Source: Nitratireductor sp.
GTDB taxonomy: Bacteria; Pseudomonadota; Alphaproteobacteria; Rhizobiales; Rhizobiaceae
NCBI GenBank assembly: GCA_017854535.1
Contig: JAFMHL010000013.1
Coordinates: forward strand, 1-64,000
Reading direction: 5' to 3'
Length of the DNA: 64,000 nt
Under the pieces are notes generated by a model. That model did no database searches, was not told the DNA's origin, and worked only from the letters and a program-made list of their open reading frames with translations. Each line of letters starts with the position of its first letter. The stretch's first letter is position 1. The position numbers and the translations under genes were made by a program. Shown piece by piece: positions 16,747-27,345 of the stretch.

Positions 16747-17634
16747 ATGACATTACAGAGCATGACTGGCTTTGCACGGGATGAAGGCCATTTGGCTGAT
16801 GACCATTGGGTATGGGAAATACGTTCCGTAAATGGAAAGTCATTAGACCTGCGTTTTCGTTTGCCTTCGGGTTTGGAGATTTTGGAGCCAAAGTTTCGGG
16901 ACATTGCCAGCGAAAAGCTTAAACGGGGCAACCTGCAGATTAGCCTACAATTAGATACTGGAAAGTTATCCACTGTCGCCGTGTTAAACGAGAAAGCATT
17001 TCAAGCAGCACTTGAGATTGCGCGCAATGCAGCTGAAATTTCAAATCTGCCCATGCCGTCTCTGGATAGTCTCCTGGCAATCAAAGGTGTGGTTGAACAA
17101 GTAAATACCGAAGAAGATGAGGCCGTGGTAGACGCTCGAAACGAGGCCATTCTGAAATCTTTCTCTTCTGCAATCGATTCTATCTTTGCCGCGCGAGCCA
17201 GTGAAGGCGCGGCGATTGCGAGCGTATTGCTGGAACAGGTCAACAAAATTGAAACGCTGACCCAAGTGATAAAAGCTGATCGCTCGAGAAGTGTGGAAGT
17301 TATAGCTGCCAAATTGACTGATCAGCTTTCTAAACTTCTCGGCCAAACTGATGGACTGGACGCACAAAGACTGCACCAGGAAGCAGCGATATTAGCGACA
17401 AAATCAGATCTGCAAGAAGAGCTGGACCGTTTGGATGCCCATATTGCATCGGCACGCGAGCTTTTGTCAGGGACTCCGGCTGTTGGTCGGAAGCTGGATT
17501 TTCTGTCACAGGAATTCAACCGCGAGTGTAATACCGTCTGCTCCAAGTCAAATACAGCATCCGTGACCCATGCGGGACTTGAAATGAAGGTCGTTATCGA
17601 CCAATTTCGAGAACAAGTTCAAAATATTCAATAG
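16747..17634 (+). CDS. YicC family endoribonuclease-like protein
   Basis: 295 residues, normal for YicC. The N-terminal signature LQSMTGFARDEG and the C-terminal DUF1732 block with EFNRECNTVCSKSN are both present, and the middle is helical and charged. YicC-type proteins have been reported to act as ribonucleases on RNA regulators in other bacteria. The gene is 59 bases after mltG and directly before gmk, a conserved pairing. AGGG lies about 8 bases before the ATG. Confidence 0.92.
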   Translation: MTLQSMTGFARDEGHLADDHWVWEIRSVNGKSLDLRFRLPSGLEILEPKFRDIASEKLKRGNLQISLQLDTGKLSTVAVLNEKAFQAALEIARNAAEISNLPMPSLDSLLAIKGVVEQVNTEEDEAVVDARNEAILKSFSSAIDSIFAARASEGAAIASVLLEQVNKIETLTQVIKADRSRSVEVIAAKLTDQLSKLLGQTDGLDAQRLHQEAAILATKSDLQEELDRLDAHIASARELLSGTPAVGRKLDFLSQEFNRECNTVCSKSNTASVTHAGLEMKVVIDQFREQVQNIQ

Positions 17635-17661
17635 ATTCGTTTAAATTATTTAGAGTTGCTG

Positions 17662-18309
17662 ATGTCTTTAGTTCCTATCAACGACCAAATCGAGCGCCGT
17701 GGCGTGATGTTGGTTTTATCATCGCCCTCTGGCGCTGGTAAATCCACGATAGCCCGCAATCTGCTTGCAGAGTTCCCCGATCTGACACTCTCAGTTTCAG
17801 TGACCACACGCGCCAAGCGTGGCAGTGAGATCGAAGGCAAGCACTATCATTTTATCAGCGAAAAAGAATTTCAGCGTTTGGTCGAAAGTGACGCCCTGCT
17901 TGAATCAGCAAGCGTCCACGGCAATTTTTATGGAACCTTGCGCGATCCTGCAGAGCGCACCATGCGTCAAGGCAAGGATATGTTATTTGACATTGACTGG
18001 CAGGGTGGCAAGCAGTTGATGGAAAAGGCGAGAGCTGACATCGTGAGCATCTTCATATTACCGCCGTCTATGGAAGAGTTGAAACGTCGTTTGGTACGCC
18101 GCGCAGAAGACACGGAAGAAGTGATCGCCAAACGCCTCGCAAATGCTCTGGAAGAGATTCCGCACTGGAATGAATATGACTATGTGGTGATCAACGATGA
18201 TCTGGATAAGGCGTTCCAACAGGTAAAATCAATCCTCACTGCTGAGCGGCTTCGCCAAGACAGGCGGCACGGTCTTTATGATTTCACATCGAATTTGCTT
18301 GGCAGTTAA
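17662..18309 (+). CDS. gmk: Guanylate kinase
   Basis: Phosphorylates GMP to GDP with ATP in purine nucleotide synthesis. 215 residues. The P-loop [10 protein letters not shown] lies at about 21-30, the GMP-binding stretch [19 protein letters not shown] at about 50-68, and [10 protein letters not shown] at about 110. I use the ATG at 17662, which has TAGAG upstream, rather than an in-frame TTG at 17656. It ends 22 bases from the convergent rsmA stop; no separate terminator is seen. Confidence 0.97.
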   Translation: MSLVPINDQIERRGVMLVLSSPSGAGKSTIARNLLAEFPDLTLSVSVTTRAKRGSEIEGKHYHFISEKEFQRLVESDALLESASVHGNFYGTLRDPAERTMRQGKDMLFDIDWQGGKQLMEKARADIVSIFILPPSMEELKRRLVRRAEDTEEVIAKRLANALEEIPHWNEYDYVVINDDLDKAFQQVKSILTAERLRQDRRHGLYDFTSNLLGS

Positions 18310-18331
18310 AATTTGCGGACTTGGCTGCAAG

Positions 18332-19162
18332 TTAATCAAGTAGGTTGGCGAGCGTCACGAATTCTTCAACGCTCAGATTTTCTGCACGCTTTTCCCCGTC
18401 GATCCCTGCCTTGTCCAATAGGGCAGAGCCTCCAAGTGACTTTAAAGACGCGCGCAGCATTTTCCGCCTTTGGCCAAAGGCTACTTGTGTGACGCGCTCA
18501 AGTTTTTTGGCCACACATGGAAACGGATTTTCGATAGGTTCAAATACAACCACCGAGGAAGTGATTTTTGGCGGTGGTATAAAGGCTTTGGGACCAACAT
18601 CAAATGCAATATGTGGCCGTGTTCGCCATTGGCTGAGGATCGAGAGTCGTCCATAGGCCTTGCTGCCGGGTGTTGCGCAAATGCGTTCGGCCACTTCCTT
18701 TTGAAACATCAAAGTCATGGACGAAAACCAAGCTGGCCAAGGTTCGCTCAATAGCCAGCCTGTAAGGAGCGGCGTTGCAACATTATAAGGGAGATTGGCG
18801 ATAATGCGTGCTGGACGTGCTAGCAGATGCGCGTACTGCTCTGAGAGGGCATCACCAGAGATAATCTGCAGTTTTCCGGGATAATAGTCAGAGATCTCCT
18901 GAAGAGCTGGAAGGCATCTGGCATCGCGCTCTATTGCTATAACCCGTTCTGCGCCTTCTGCTAAAATAGCCCGTGTCAATCCGCCGGGTCCAGGGCCGAT
19001 TTCCACAACGTCATAGCCAGCTAGTGGACCAGCCTGGCGGGCTATTTTTGCGGTGAGATTGAGGTCCAATAAAAAATTCTGACCTAAAGATTTTTTGGCC
19101 AACAAATCATAGCGGTCCAAAACGTCTCTTAGAGGAGGCATGTCGTCTATTTGACCACTCAT
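18332..19162 (-). CDS. rsmA: 16S rRNA (adenine1518-N6/adenine1519-N6)-dimethyltransferase
   Basis: KsgA/RsmA dimethylates two adenines in helix 45 of 16S rRNA during late 30S assembly. 276 residues. Motif X is SLGQNFLLD, motif [15 protein letters not shown] (about 51-64), motif [13 protein letters not shown] (about 122). The ATG overlaps the pdxA TGA (ATGA), so the genes are translationally coupled; pdxA-ksgA is a widely conserved pair. Confidence 0.97.
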   Translation of the reverse strand: MSGQIDDMPPLRDVLDRYDLLAKKSLGQNFLLDLNLTAKIARQAGPLAGYDVVEIGPGPGGLTRAILAEGAERVIAIERDARCLPALQEISDYYPGKLQIISGDALSEQYAHLLARPARIIANLPYNVATPLLTGWLLSEPWPAWFSSMTLMFQKEVAERICATPGSKAYGRLSILSQWRTRPHIAFDVGPKAFIPPPKITSSVVVFEPIENPFPCVAKKLERVTQVAFGQRRKMLRASLKSLGGSALLDKAGIDGEKRAENLSVEEFVTLANLLD

Positions 19163-20199
19163 CAGTACTTTTCCTTAGATGCGGAAAGGTCAGAATGAGA
19201 CACCATCTCCCCAGCCATTTTTATTGCTGCTATCATGCTAGCAGGGTTTGCAATGCCTCTTGCAGCGATATCCAGCGCAGTTCCGTGATCTGGTGAAGAG
19301 CGAATGAACGGCAGGCCTAGTGTAACATTGACACCGTCGTCAAAGCTCAGCGTCTTTGCAGGAATGAGTGCCTGATCATGATACATACAGATTGCAACAT
19401 CATATTGCGCTCTGGCGCTCGCATGAAACATCGTATCGGCCGATAGTGGTCCGGTAACGATTAATCCCAGATCCTTCAACTGCTGAATGGCCGGTTGAAT
19501 GATGTTAATGTCTTCTTTTCCAATACTGCCACCTTCACCAGCATGAGGATTAAGGCCGCTTATCGCCAACCTAGGTTGATGGATGCCGAAGCGGCGATGT
19601 AAATCTGCCGCTGCTATCTTTCCAACTTTTACAATTTTTTCCGTGGTCAATTCACTGGGCACGTCTGCCAGTGGAATGTGAATGGTAACAGGAATGGTTT
19701 TCAACTCAGGCCCCGCCAGCAACATGACAGGTGTATCGTGTTGCCCTGTATGTTCTGCAGCCAAGCCTGCCAAAAATTCGGTATGACCAGGAAAAGAAAA
19801 CCCGCTGTCATAAAGTACTTTTTTGTTGATTGGAGCAGTGGTAATTGCGCTGGCTTTATTCGCAAACACGATTTTTACGGCGTTAACAATTGCGCCAGAA
19901 ACAATTTCGCAATCTTCTTGAACCATTACCCCAGGAGTTGCTTTCACACGACTACCTAGGTCAAAAACATGAAGTGCGTGATCCATTTGGTTGAGTTTGC
20001 CATCTGGATCATAGTCACAAATTTGCACATCAAGACCGAATTGCTTGGCGCAGAAATCAAAATAAGCAGGGTCACCAATCACAAAAAACGGCGATAGATT
20101 GAAGCTGTGGCGCGATAGCCATGCTTTCAATATTGTCTCAGGGCCAATTCCGCCAGGTTCACCCATAGTTACGGCAATGGGAAGGGAGGCGATATCCAT
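19162..20199 (-). CDS. pdxA: 4-hydroxythreonine-4-phosphate dehydrogenase
   Basis: Oxidises 4-phosphohydroxy-L-threonine with NAD(P) in pyridoxal phosphate synthesis. 345 residues. [12 protein letters not shown] at the N-terminus is diagnostic. The metal-binding His residues are in [19 protein letters not shown] and [10 protein letters not shown]. It lies 3 bases downstream of the surA stop and overlaps rsmA by 4 bases, in one minus-strand operon with lptG-lptD-surA. Confidence 0.96.
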   Translation of the reverse strand: MDIASLPIAVTMGEPGGIGPETILKAWLSRHSFNLSPFFVIGDPAYFDFCAKQFGLDVQICDYDPDGKLNQMDHALHVFDLGSRVKATPGVMVQEDCEIVSGAIVNAVKIVFANKASAITTAPINKKVLYDSGFSFPGHTEFLAGLAAEHTGQHDTPVMLLAGPELKTIPVTIHIPLADVPSELTTEKIVKVGKIAAADLHRRFGIHQPRLAISGLNPHAGEGGSIGKEDINIIQPAIQQLKDLGLIVTGPLSADTMFHASARAQYDVAICMYHDQALIPAKTLSFDDGVNVTLGLPFIRSSPDHGTALDIAARGIANPASMIAAIKMAGEMVSHSDLSASKEKY

Positions 20200-20202
20200 G
20201 TC

Positions 20203-21300
20203 CTAACGATAAATAATCTTGGATTTGGCTTTTAGTTCTTCGAAATAGGCATCAGCCTGTTCAGTGCCCGTCTCATTAAAACTGTCGAAGTCTTTTTGTT
20301 GACTCACAACTGTCGCTGCGCTGTCATCAGAAACCAGTTTTTTCGAACATACTGCAATAAACTCGACGCCTTTGTCGGTGTTCTTGATAGATGTTGTTGA
20401 ACCCTCAGCCGTTTCAGCCAATTCATCTTTCCACTCTGGGGGAAGTTGCTCTTGAAACGATCTTGGCAGACTGCGAACCGTTACATCGCGCAAACTCACA
20501 GCCTTTGCTGCGGTTTCCCCGCATTTCGTAAAGCCTTGTTTAAAAGCGAGCGCCTCTGTTCGACGTTGGCTTAACATCGCTTTTGATTTCCCAGCTGGAA
20601 TAACAAATATCGTTTGTTCCATGATGTATTCGTAAGTCTCTGGTTTGTCGCCGCCGCTTTGGCGAATCTCGAACATGGCATCAGATGTGCTTTTGCTGAC
20701 GGTTTCAGCTCTGAACTTGCCTGTAACAGTTCGTGACCAACTCATTTGTCCGCGGATAAAATCTTTGAAATGGGGAACGGTAACACCGGATTGGCCCAAA
20801 ACTTTAGCTAATTGTGGGACCGACATGCGGTTGGACTTGGCGAAATTTGCAAAGGCGGCATCGACTTCTACATCCTCGGCCAATGTGCCACGGATCGCAG
20901 CCTCTTTGATTTTGATGGTCTGCTCAACCATTTCTTCAAGTGCTTTTTCTGTTCTGTTGCCGCCTACGCGTCTTAAGCCCAAAAACGCCGCCCGTCTTTG
21001 GATGTCGTAATTCGTAATCGGGTTGCCATCGACCAAAGCTTTGATATGCGTGCCTTTTTGCGTTACCGTTGATTTTTGCCGAATGATGCTGCTTTTTTCT
21101 TCTGCAACTTTCACTTCTTCCTGTGCCAGCTCCATCTCGGCAGCAGATTCCACAGCCTTTGTCGGTGTATTGCACCCGCTCAGCAATCCTGTCGCCAAAA
21201 GGCTGGCGCTCAAATAGATCGCTGCCTTAGATGTTGTTTTCAAATCGATTTGGAATGGTGATTTTGTCAATGCGTTACCCTGGACCACTACAAGCTTCAA
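20203..21300 (-). CDS. surA: SurA N-terminal domain peptidyl-prolyl isomerase/chaperone, predicted lipoprotein
   Basis: 365 residues. SurA is a periplasmic chaperone for outer-membrane proteins such as LptD. The SurA N-domain is seen at about 85-200 (ALVDGNPITNYDIQRRAAFL, then EEMVEQTIKIKEA). The rest (about 205-340) fits a degenerate parvulin-like region. An unusual point is the N-terminus: about 23 polar residues, then a hydrophobic stretch AIYLSASLLATGLLSGC, which reads as a lipobox with Cys43. It may therefore be membrane-anchored rather than soluble. It sits between lptD and pdxA, the usual location. Confidence 0.85.
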   Translation of the reverse strand: MKLVVVQGNALTKSPFQIDLKTTSKAAIYLSASLLATGLLSGCNTPTKAVESAAEMELAQEEVKVAEEKSSIIRQKSTVTQKGTHIKALVDGNPITNYDIQRRAAFLGLRRVGGNRTEKALEEMVEQTIKIKEAAIRGTLAEDVEVDAAFANFAKSNRMSVPQLAKVLGQSGVTVPHFKDFIRGQMSWSRTVTGKFRAETVSKSTSDAMFEIRQSGGDKPETYEYIMEQTIFVIPAGKSKAMLSQRRTEALAFKQGFTKCGETAAKAVSLRDVTVRSLPRSFQEQLPPEWKDELAETAEGSTTSIKNTDKGVEFIAVCSKKLVSDDSAATVVSQQKDFDSFNETGTEQADAYFEELKAKSKIIYR

Positions 21301-21358
21301 TTATTGCGATTTCGTCTTTTGCAGCAAGAATTAGGCAAAACTGTATCGCGATGGCAAT

Positions 21359-23902
21359 TTAAAATTCGTTGTTTTCATCCAAAGTGCGTTTGAACTCAGT
21401 TTCGCCAATGGTTCTAAACCCAATTCTGAACATAACTGAGCGCTCAATTGACGATCCGTCATAGCGGTCGTCTGTTTGATTATAAGCAACTGAAAGGGAG
21501 AAGCAGCTGTCATCATAGGCGATGCCAAACCCTTTTGAAAACAGCTCTTTGTTTTCGATGTCATAGGCCGCATGACCAAACAACCGAACATAATCGCTCA
21601 CACGAACACTTGCAGAGCCACGAACTTCATGGCGATCGTCTGAAAAGCCGTAATTTGGCTGAGCATCGGTGAAAATATAAGATCCACTTAGCGCCAAAGT
21701 AGGATCGACATAACGAACAGATGCTTCACCGCGACGCAAATCAGCATTGTCTTCATCAAAACGTCCTGCCAAGCCAGCCGAAAAGCCGGTCCCAGTGTTC
21801 AAATCAATTGATGCAACATAATCTGAACGATCGCTTTCAAGGCCAGACTCAAGTCCCGCATTAACAAGGTCGCGTTCAGCAAATGAGTTTTTGCCAGATA
21901 GGTGGAATGACTGACCTGCAGCAATATTGATGCTTGCGCCATTGTTAAAGCTAGCAGAATAGCGGAAGCCGATATTGGCACGGGTGCCGCCTTCAACGCG
22001 GTCATATCCAGAGAATTTGTCGCGCTCAAAAAGGTTCGTGGTGTCGAAAACCATGCTCTGCGCATCTTCATTGGGGAATTCCCCGATATGGGTTTCATCA
22101 GGACGCACGATAATTTGGGCGATTGGCTCAAAGATTTGCGAAACCATGCCGTCATTGGCAACCAGTGGATATCGAATTTCCAGCATACCAGCAGGCATCG
22201 CGCGGTAAATGTCCTGATTGGTCGTTAGCGGATTATACTCAGTGCCAAGGTTGTCCGTATCTACAAACATTGCATCGCCGCGCGCGCTCAAAGAGGCTGT
22301 TACCAAAGCGCCGTTTCCAACAATTTGCGAGGCTTTCCATTCGGCTTCAGCGCTGGCGCGGGTGTAATCGCCAGCAATGCCATGATGGCGTTCATTCGGC
22401 AGAAGGGAAGGAGTTACCAAAAGCGCATCTGGGTTTTGATAGTTAACAATATCAACTTCGTTTCTGTGAATTTTGGTGACATTTACGTCAAGCGAGACCT
22501 GACCGCCTGCTACCAGATCATCTGAAACGACATTATAGTCAAAGCTAGGTAGCACTTGAGCTTGTTGATCTTGACGTCTGTCTTTCGAACCAGGGAAAAT
22601 GTTAGGGTCATCGGATTCATCAAACCCAACTGTTGCGGGGTCATCGATCGTCACATTATCAAATATATTCAACTGATCTTGAGAGCTATCCTGGATCAAA
22701 TATTTCTGCGCACGAAGATCGAAATAGTTCTTCTTGTTCAAGCCGGTAAGATAAATCTCATTGGTCACCTTACGGCTGTTAAAACCATCCAAGCTGTAGG
22801 TACGGGCAAAGTTATCATCACTTTGCGCAAGTATATTCCAGCCAAATTTCCAGCGTGGATTGATCTCGAACTGGCCAGTGGACATAATTGCGCCGCGGCG
22901 TTCTTCATTGGCATCAATGAAGGTGGACTTAAATTCATCTTTGCCTTGCTGATCAATGCCTGCAAACCGGATGTCATACTCGCCCAACTCTGTACGGTGA
23001 CGCCATTGAGCTTTTCCAAGGAAACCCTGCTGGGTGTAATATTTACCACCAACGGTCAGGTCGTAATTGGGTGCGAGTGCCCAAAAATAGGAGGTTCCTG
23101 CACTAAAGCCCAACTCGTCTGAACCGCCCGGAGTTTCCAGAATAAAGCCGGATTTGCGTTTGATGCTGGGATCAGCATGGGAAAACCGCGTTAGATAAGC
23201 AATTGGCGAGCCGAACAACTCAAACGACGCGCCTTCATAAGAAACCGTTTTCGTCTTGTTGTTGATGATCACGCGCTTGGCTCTGATTTGCCATAGGGGT
23301 GGCTTTTCAGGGTTTTCTTTACAGACTTCACAGGCGGTATAAACGCCATTGTTGAAAACGGCGATGTCACCGTCACGGCGTTCTGCGCTTTCGGCTGCAA
23401 AACGTGTGTTCTCCGGTGTCTCAACGCGCAAGGCGGAAACGAAACCGTCTTGAAAATCGTCTGTGATATCGATTTCTTCGGCAAAAACGCGGTTGCCATT
23501 GGGCTCAACAATTTCCACCCCGCCTTGTGCGATCACACGGCCTGTTGTGCGTTGATAAGTCACCCGTTCAGCAACCAGAGTATATTTATCATAGGCAATT
23601 TGCACATTACCCACGGCCGCAACTGAGTTGTTTGTGTCGTCATACACTAACTCATCGGCTTCAAGCAGCATCTGCGCATCAGGGCTTACTTCCCCTTCGC
23701 TGAAGATGGTATTGCCAACAGATTGGGCCGATGCTTGCGAAGGCAATGTCAGGGCAACAGAGCTCATCATCACGGCAAGCGCACATCCACCGACAAATGT
23801 TTTCTTGAGACGTGCAAGAACAGGCATGAATGGCGCACCATCTGCATTACTGTCTATTGAAAGACAGGTTTCAGCAAAAATCTTGTATCTTGGATCAGCC
23901 AT
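21359..23902 (-). CDS. lptD: LPS-assembly protein LptD
   Basis: The outer-membrane beta-barrel that inserts LPS in the outer leaflet with LptE. 847 residues from the ATG at 23902. This start has a perfect AGGAGG 6-7 bases upstream and overlaps the lptG stop (TAATG). The 22 extra codons of a longer frame lie inside lptG and are unlikely. A hydrophobic export segment (VGGCALAVMMSSVALTL) comes only after about 35 residues, an unusually long n-region. The OstA-like jelly-roll follows (LLEADELVYDDTNNSVAAVG), and the remainder is barrel ending in SVMFRIGFRTIGE. Confidence 0.93.
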   Translation of the reverse strand: MADPRYKIFAETCLSIDSNADGAPFMPVLARLKKTFVGGCALAVMMSSVALTLPSQASAQSVGNTIFSEGEVSPDAQMLLEADELVYDDTNNSVAAVGNVQIAYDKYTLVAERVTYQRTTGRVIAQGGVEIVEPNGNRVFAEEIDITDDFQDGFVSALRVETPENTRFAAESAERRDGDIAVFNNGVYTACEVCKENPEKPPLWQIRAKRVIINNKTKTVSYEGASFELFGSPIAYLTRFSHADPSIKRKSGFILETPGGSDELGFSAGTSYFWALAPNYDLTVGGKYYTQQGFLGKAQWRHRTELGEYDIRFAGIDQQGKDEFKSTFIDANEERRGAIMSTGQFEINPRWKFGWNILAQSDDNFARTYSLDGFNSRKVTNEIYLTGLNKKNYFDLRAQKYLIQDSSQDQLNIFDNVTIDDPATVGFDESDDPNIFPGSKDRRQDQQAQVLPSFDYNVVSDDLVAGGQVSLDVNVTKIHRNEVDIVNYQNPDALLVTPSLLPNERHHGIAGDYTRASAEAEWKASQIVGNGALVTASLSARGDAMFVDTDNLGTEYNPLTTNQDIYRAMPAGMLEIRYPLVANDGMVSQIFEPIAQIIVRPDETHIGEFPNEDAQSMVFDTTNLFERDKFSGYDRVEGGTRANIGFRYSASFNNGASINIAAGQSFHLSGKNSFAERDLVNAGLESGLESDRSDYVASIDLNTGTGFSAGLAGRFDEDNADLRRGEASVRYVDPTLALSGSYIFTDAQPNYGFSDDRHEVRGSASVRVSDYVRLFGHAAYDIENKELFSKGFGIAYDDSCFSLSVAYNQTDDRYDGSSIERSVMFRIGFRTIGETEFKRTLDENNEF

Positions 23903-24996
23903 TAGCCATCCTCCTGATACAATAAAACGCTCATTCCAAACAATATTGCCACCAAAGACGGAGACCAAACTGCCACACTAGGCGGAACGATTCCGTTGTT
24001 TCCCAAAGATGTTACTACTCTCGTAGCCGCATAAAGCACGAACCCGCCCATAATGCCACCCAAAACAAGCCTTCCAGCCTGTCCTGAACGGACAAATTTT
24101 AACGAAACCGTCGAGGCAATCAATACCATTGCCAGAAGCAAGAAGGGAAGGGCTAAAAGGCTTTGAAATTGAACAAGATAAGGAAGATGGTTAAGACCGG
24201 AAAGTCGAACCGTTTCAGCGGCTTTGCGCAGGCCCCAAAAATCGACAGAATCAGCATCTCCAATCGCCCCAAGAAGGTATTCTTTCGACAAATTTGTTGG
24301 AACAATAACCGATTCAACTCTACGAACTTTTTGTTCAGCATCGCTAACAGAAACATCGATCAACAACCACTCATTTCCCCGATGGATGGCAATTTCTGCC
24401 TCAATGCGCTCATACACATCACCGCCCGGATCGAACCGGATCATCTTAACGCCGTCAAGCAATGTCCCGCCTTTGCGAGAAAGCTTGGCATTGATCACGG
24501 TGTTTCCGACAATACCATCATCCTGACGCAACCACAGATCACTGCCTGATTTGATGCTGCTTCTGGAGGATTTTCCAAACAATTCAGCCTTCATATCGAG
24601 GCTTTTTTCATAAAATGAAATGGCAAGCGGGTTGTAAACCGTGGCCGCAAAAACTCCGATAACGACAGCAACGGTACTGATTGGCATCAAAAACTGCCAA
24701 ACTGACACGCCAGCAGCTCTAGCAACCACCAATTCCATCTTTTGGTTCAATTGGAAAAGGGTAATCATTGCCGCAAACAAGCAGGCAAACGGAAAAGCTT
24801 TTTCAATAAAGAAAGGCGCAGTGAACAAGGCAGCGAGATAGATCTGTCCCATGGAAACATTCAGACTATCGTCGATCCGGCGCAAGCCTTCAATAAATTC
24901 CACGGTCACAATAAGAAACAGCAACAACAGCATCATCGCCACCAAAGCTTTGGTAAAATGCCAGGAAATATAGCGAAAAAGGGTTCTGCCGATCAT
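23902..24996 (-). CDS. lptG: LPS export ABC transporter permease LptG
   Basis: 364 residues with three N-terminal and three C-terminal transmembrane helices around a periplasmic jelly-roll, the LptF/LptG layout. It drives LPS from the inner membrane to the Lpt bridge with LptB2. LFRYISWHFTKAL and VEFIEGLRRIDD resemble LptG rather than LptF. It is followed by lptD with overlapping stop and start. In other bacteria a heterodimer with LptF is required, and lptF is normally immediately upstream. Here that place holds only 396 non-coding bases. Confidence 0.92.
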   Translation of the reverse strand: MIGRTLFRYISWHFTKALVAMMLLLLFLIVTVEFIEGLRRIDDSLNVSMGQIYLAALFTAPFFIEKAFPFACLFAAMITLFQLNQKMELVVARAAGVSVWQFLMPISTVAVVIGVFAATVYNPLAISFYEKSLDMKAELFGKSSRSSIKSGSDLWLRQDDGIVGNTVINAKLSRKGGTLLDGVKMIRFDPGGDVYERIEAEIAIHRGNEWLLIDVSVSDAEQKVRRVESVIVPTNLSKEYLLGAIGDADSVDFWGLRKAAETVRLSGLNHLPYLVQFQSLLALPFLLLAMVLIASTVSLKFVRSGQAGRLVLGGIMGGFVLYAATRVVTSLGNNGIVPPSVAVWSPSLVAILFGMSVLLYQEDG

Positions 24997-25392
24997 AGGT
25001 CAAAACCTTCAAGGCGCATGTTTAGCCAATATTGGATGTCGATGCGCATGCTTTATTCCGGTTTGGCTGGTGATCTGCTGTGGAGGCAAAAACCACTCGA
25101 ATAAGGTCAGTTGAGGGCGGGCAGCCTAAATAAATTCCGGTGGAATCAACAAGGTTACCCAATGTTTAATCATTAAAGCCTGAATTGGCTAAAATTGGGC
25201 AAAAAAAGCTGGTTAATGAACTGTAAACGGTTTTTTCTGATAGATGTTGCACGAAGGCCACTTGCATATTAGCTTTTGGCCTATATCCCTATGAACAAGT
25301 TCTGTTTTTCGCTTCCAAACGCCGTTTTAAATAAGTCTCACAACGTTTGATGGTGTTTTGCCAGCTTTTCGTTTTTCTGATCAGGAGTTTTT
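24997..25392. promoter_or_regulatory. Divergent control region lptG/pepA; lptF absent
   Basis: 396 bases between the divergent lptG and pepA. All minus-strand frames are broken by stops, so no lptF of about 380 codons can be present. An 18-codon frame (minus, 25049-24993, MRIDIQYWLNMRLEGFDL) ends in an ATGA overlap with lptG and could be a leader or the tail of a lost gene. TTAA-N7-TAAA at 25213-25227 and TTAATCATTAA near 25168 are AT-rich motifs of unknown meaning. Confidence 0.6.
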
Positions 25393-26868
25393 ATGTCTAA
25401 ATTACCAGCAATCGCTTTTTCCAAGACTGCAGCCACCAACAAAGGCACTGTTGTTTTCTTTGTCGTAGAAAAAGGAAAATTGCCGTCTGCCGCATCTGCC
25501 TTCGATAAAGATGGACGTCTTTCCAATGCAATGGCTGTTGCAGAATTTGCCGGAGCTTTTGGCGCAAAAGTCGAAATCATAGCGCCAGAAAAAGGTCTCG
25601 ACCGTATTATTGTGTTGGGTCTTGGTGATTTAGATGGTGTGGATGAAGATGGCTGGATGAAGCTTGGCGGCAAGATATTCGCGTCAAAAGGAAAATCTGC
25701 AAGCGTTAGCGTAATTACCGATCTTGAAGGAAAAACGGAGCTAAGCGCACCAAATATTGCCAAAATCGCTGGTGGCGCAAAACTTCGCGCCTATTCATTC
25801 GACAATTATTTGACAAAGAAAAAAGACAAGCCAACAGCGTGCAAAATTACCTTTGTTACGAAAGACGATGCTGGCGCTAAGAAAGCCTGGAAGATTTCCG
25901 ACGCAGTAACTGATGGCGTGATTTTTGCCCGCGATTTGGTAAACGAGCCAGCTAACATTCTTGGACCAGTTGAATTTGCCCAAAAAGCCGCTGGCTTGAA
26001 GAAGCTTGGCTGTGATGTTCAAATTCTGGACGAAAAGAAATTGAAATCAGAAAAAATGGGCGCTTTGTTGGGTGTTGCCCAGGGCTCTGTTCGCCCTGCA
26101 AGAGTAGTCATCATCCAATGGAAGGGCGGTAAAGCCAAAGACAAGCCTGTCGCTTTTGTTGGCAAAGGCGTTGTATTCGATTCTGGCGGCATATCCATCA
26201 AACCTGCTGGCGGCATGGAAGATATGAAGGGTGACATGGGCGGCGCAGCAGCTGTTTGCGGCGTTATGCATGCGCTTTCAGCCCGTAAAGCCAAGGTAAA
26301 CGTGATCGGCATTATCGGCCTTGTGGAAAATATGGTTGATGGAAATGCACAGCGTCCTGGCGATATTGTCGTTTCACGCTCAGGCCAGACCATCGAAGTT
26401 CTGAACACAGATGCCGAAGGACGCTTGGTCTTGGCGGACCTGCTGGATTATTGTGAAGAAAAATTCAAGCCAAAATTCATGGTCAATCTTGCCACGCTTA
26501 CCGGCGCGATCATTGTTGCTTTGGGTAATTCCCATGCAGGGCTTTTCTCCAATGATGACAATTTATCCAGCCAGCTGACCAAAGCGGGACTTGATACCAA
26601 AGAGAAATTATGGCGTCTGCCGCTTGGCGCTGAATATGACAAGCTAATCGACTCGAAAAATGCCGATATGAAAAATATTGGTGGTCGTCTTGCTGGTTCC
26701 ATTACGGCCGCCCAATTCTTGCAGCGCTTTGTCAAAGACACGCCTTGGGCGCATCTTGATATTGCGGGCACTGCCATGGGCTCACCGAAAAATGAATACA
26801 GCCAAGGCTGGGCATCGGGCTTCGGCGTTCGATTGCTAAACCGTCTGGTCGCCAATGATTATGAATAG
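25393..26868 (+). CDS. pepA: Leucyl aminopeptidase (M17)
   Basis: A cytoplasmic di-manganese/zinc exopeptidase removing N-terminal residues from peptides; some family members also bind DNA. 491 residues. The metal and catalytic residues are in [19 protein letters not shown] (about 256), [12 protein letters not shown] and the signature [14 protein letters not shown] (about 338). The bicarbonate/Arg site is in the same segment. CAGGAG precedes the ATG by 6 bases. Confidence 0.97.
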   Translation: MSKLPAIAFSKTAATNKGTVVFFVVEKGKLPSAASAFDKDGRLSNAMAVAEFAGAFGAKVEIIAPEKGLDRIIVLGLGDLDGVDEDGWMKLGGKIFASKGKSASVSVITDLEGKTELSAPNIAKIAGGAKLRAYSFDNYLTKKKDKPTACKITFVTKDDAGAKKAWKISDAVTDGVIFARDLVNEPANILGPVEFAQKAAGLKKLGCDVQILDEKKLKSEKMGALLGVAQGSVRPARVVIIQWKGGKAKDKPVAFVGKGVVFDSGGISIKPAGGMEDMKGDMGGAAAVCGVMHALSARKAKVNVIGIIGLVENMVDGNAQRPGDIVVSRSGQTIEVLNTDAEGRLVLADLLDYCEEKFKPKFMVNLATLTGAIIVALGNSHAGLFSNDDNLSSQLTKAGLDTKEKLWRLPLGAEYDKLIDSKNADMKNIGGRLAGSITAAQFLQRFVKDTPWAHLDIAGTAMGSPKNEYSQGWASGFGVRLLNRLVANDYE

Positions 26869-26895
26869 ACTTAATTTGGTTTGTGAAAGAAAATC

Positions 26896-27345
26896 GTGAC
26901 CGAAGTTCTCTTCTATCATTTGACCGAAAAGACCCTGGAGCAAACGCTTCCTGGGCTTTTGGAAAAGTGCATTGAACGCAATTGGAAAAGCGTTGTGCAA
27001 GTCGGGGATGCTGCCAAGCTGCCAGCCTTGGACCAACTTTTATGGTCGTTCCGTCCCGATAGCTTTATCGCTCATTCTGCCGAGCGCGATGGCAATGAAA
27101 AACACCAGCCGGTGTTTCTCACCGATGCAGATGATAATCCAAATGAAAGCGAAATCCGCTTCATGGTTGAAAATGCCGTGCCACCTTCTTTGGAAGGGTA
27201 CACGCGTGGCATTTACATTTTTGATGGTCACAACGAAGAAGCACTAAGTCAGGCACGTGAGCGTTGGAAAGCAGAAAAATCAGCTGGCCATGCGGTGACC
27301 TATTGGCAACAAAAACCCAATGGTGGCTGGGAGAAAAAAGCGTGA
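26896..27345 (+). CDS. holC: DNA polymerase III subunit chi
   Basis: 149 residues, matching alphaproteobacterial HolC, which links the clamp loader to single-strand binding protein. The N-terminus TEVLFYHLTEKTLEQTLPGL and the central DQLLWSFRPDSFIAHS, then QPVFLTDADDNPN, are recognisable. It starts with GTG at 26896. It lies 27 bases after pepA, the usual order, and its TGA overlaps the GTG of the next gene. Confidence 0.93.
   Translation: MTEVLFYHLTEKTLEQTLPGLLEKCIERNWKSVVQVGDAAKLPALDQLLWSFRPDSFIAHSAERDGNEKHQPVFLTDADDNPNESEIRFMVENAVPPSLEGYTRGIYIFDGHNEEALSQARERWKAEKSAGHAVTYWQQKPNGGWEKKA

Noticed and set aside
22556-23122. A 188-codon plus-strand frame
   Set aside because: Entirely antisense to the lptD barrel; no start signal or family features.
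25213-25227. A CtrA-like site TTAA-N7-TAAA between lptG and pepA
   Set aside because: One half is imperfect and the region is AT-rich; listed only as a motif of unknown meaning.
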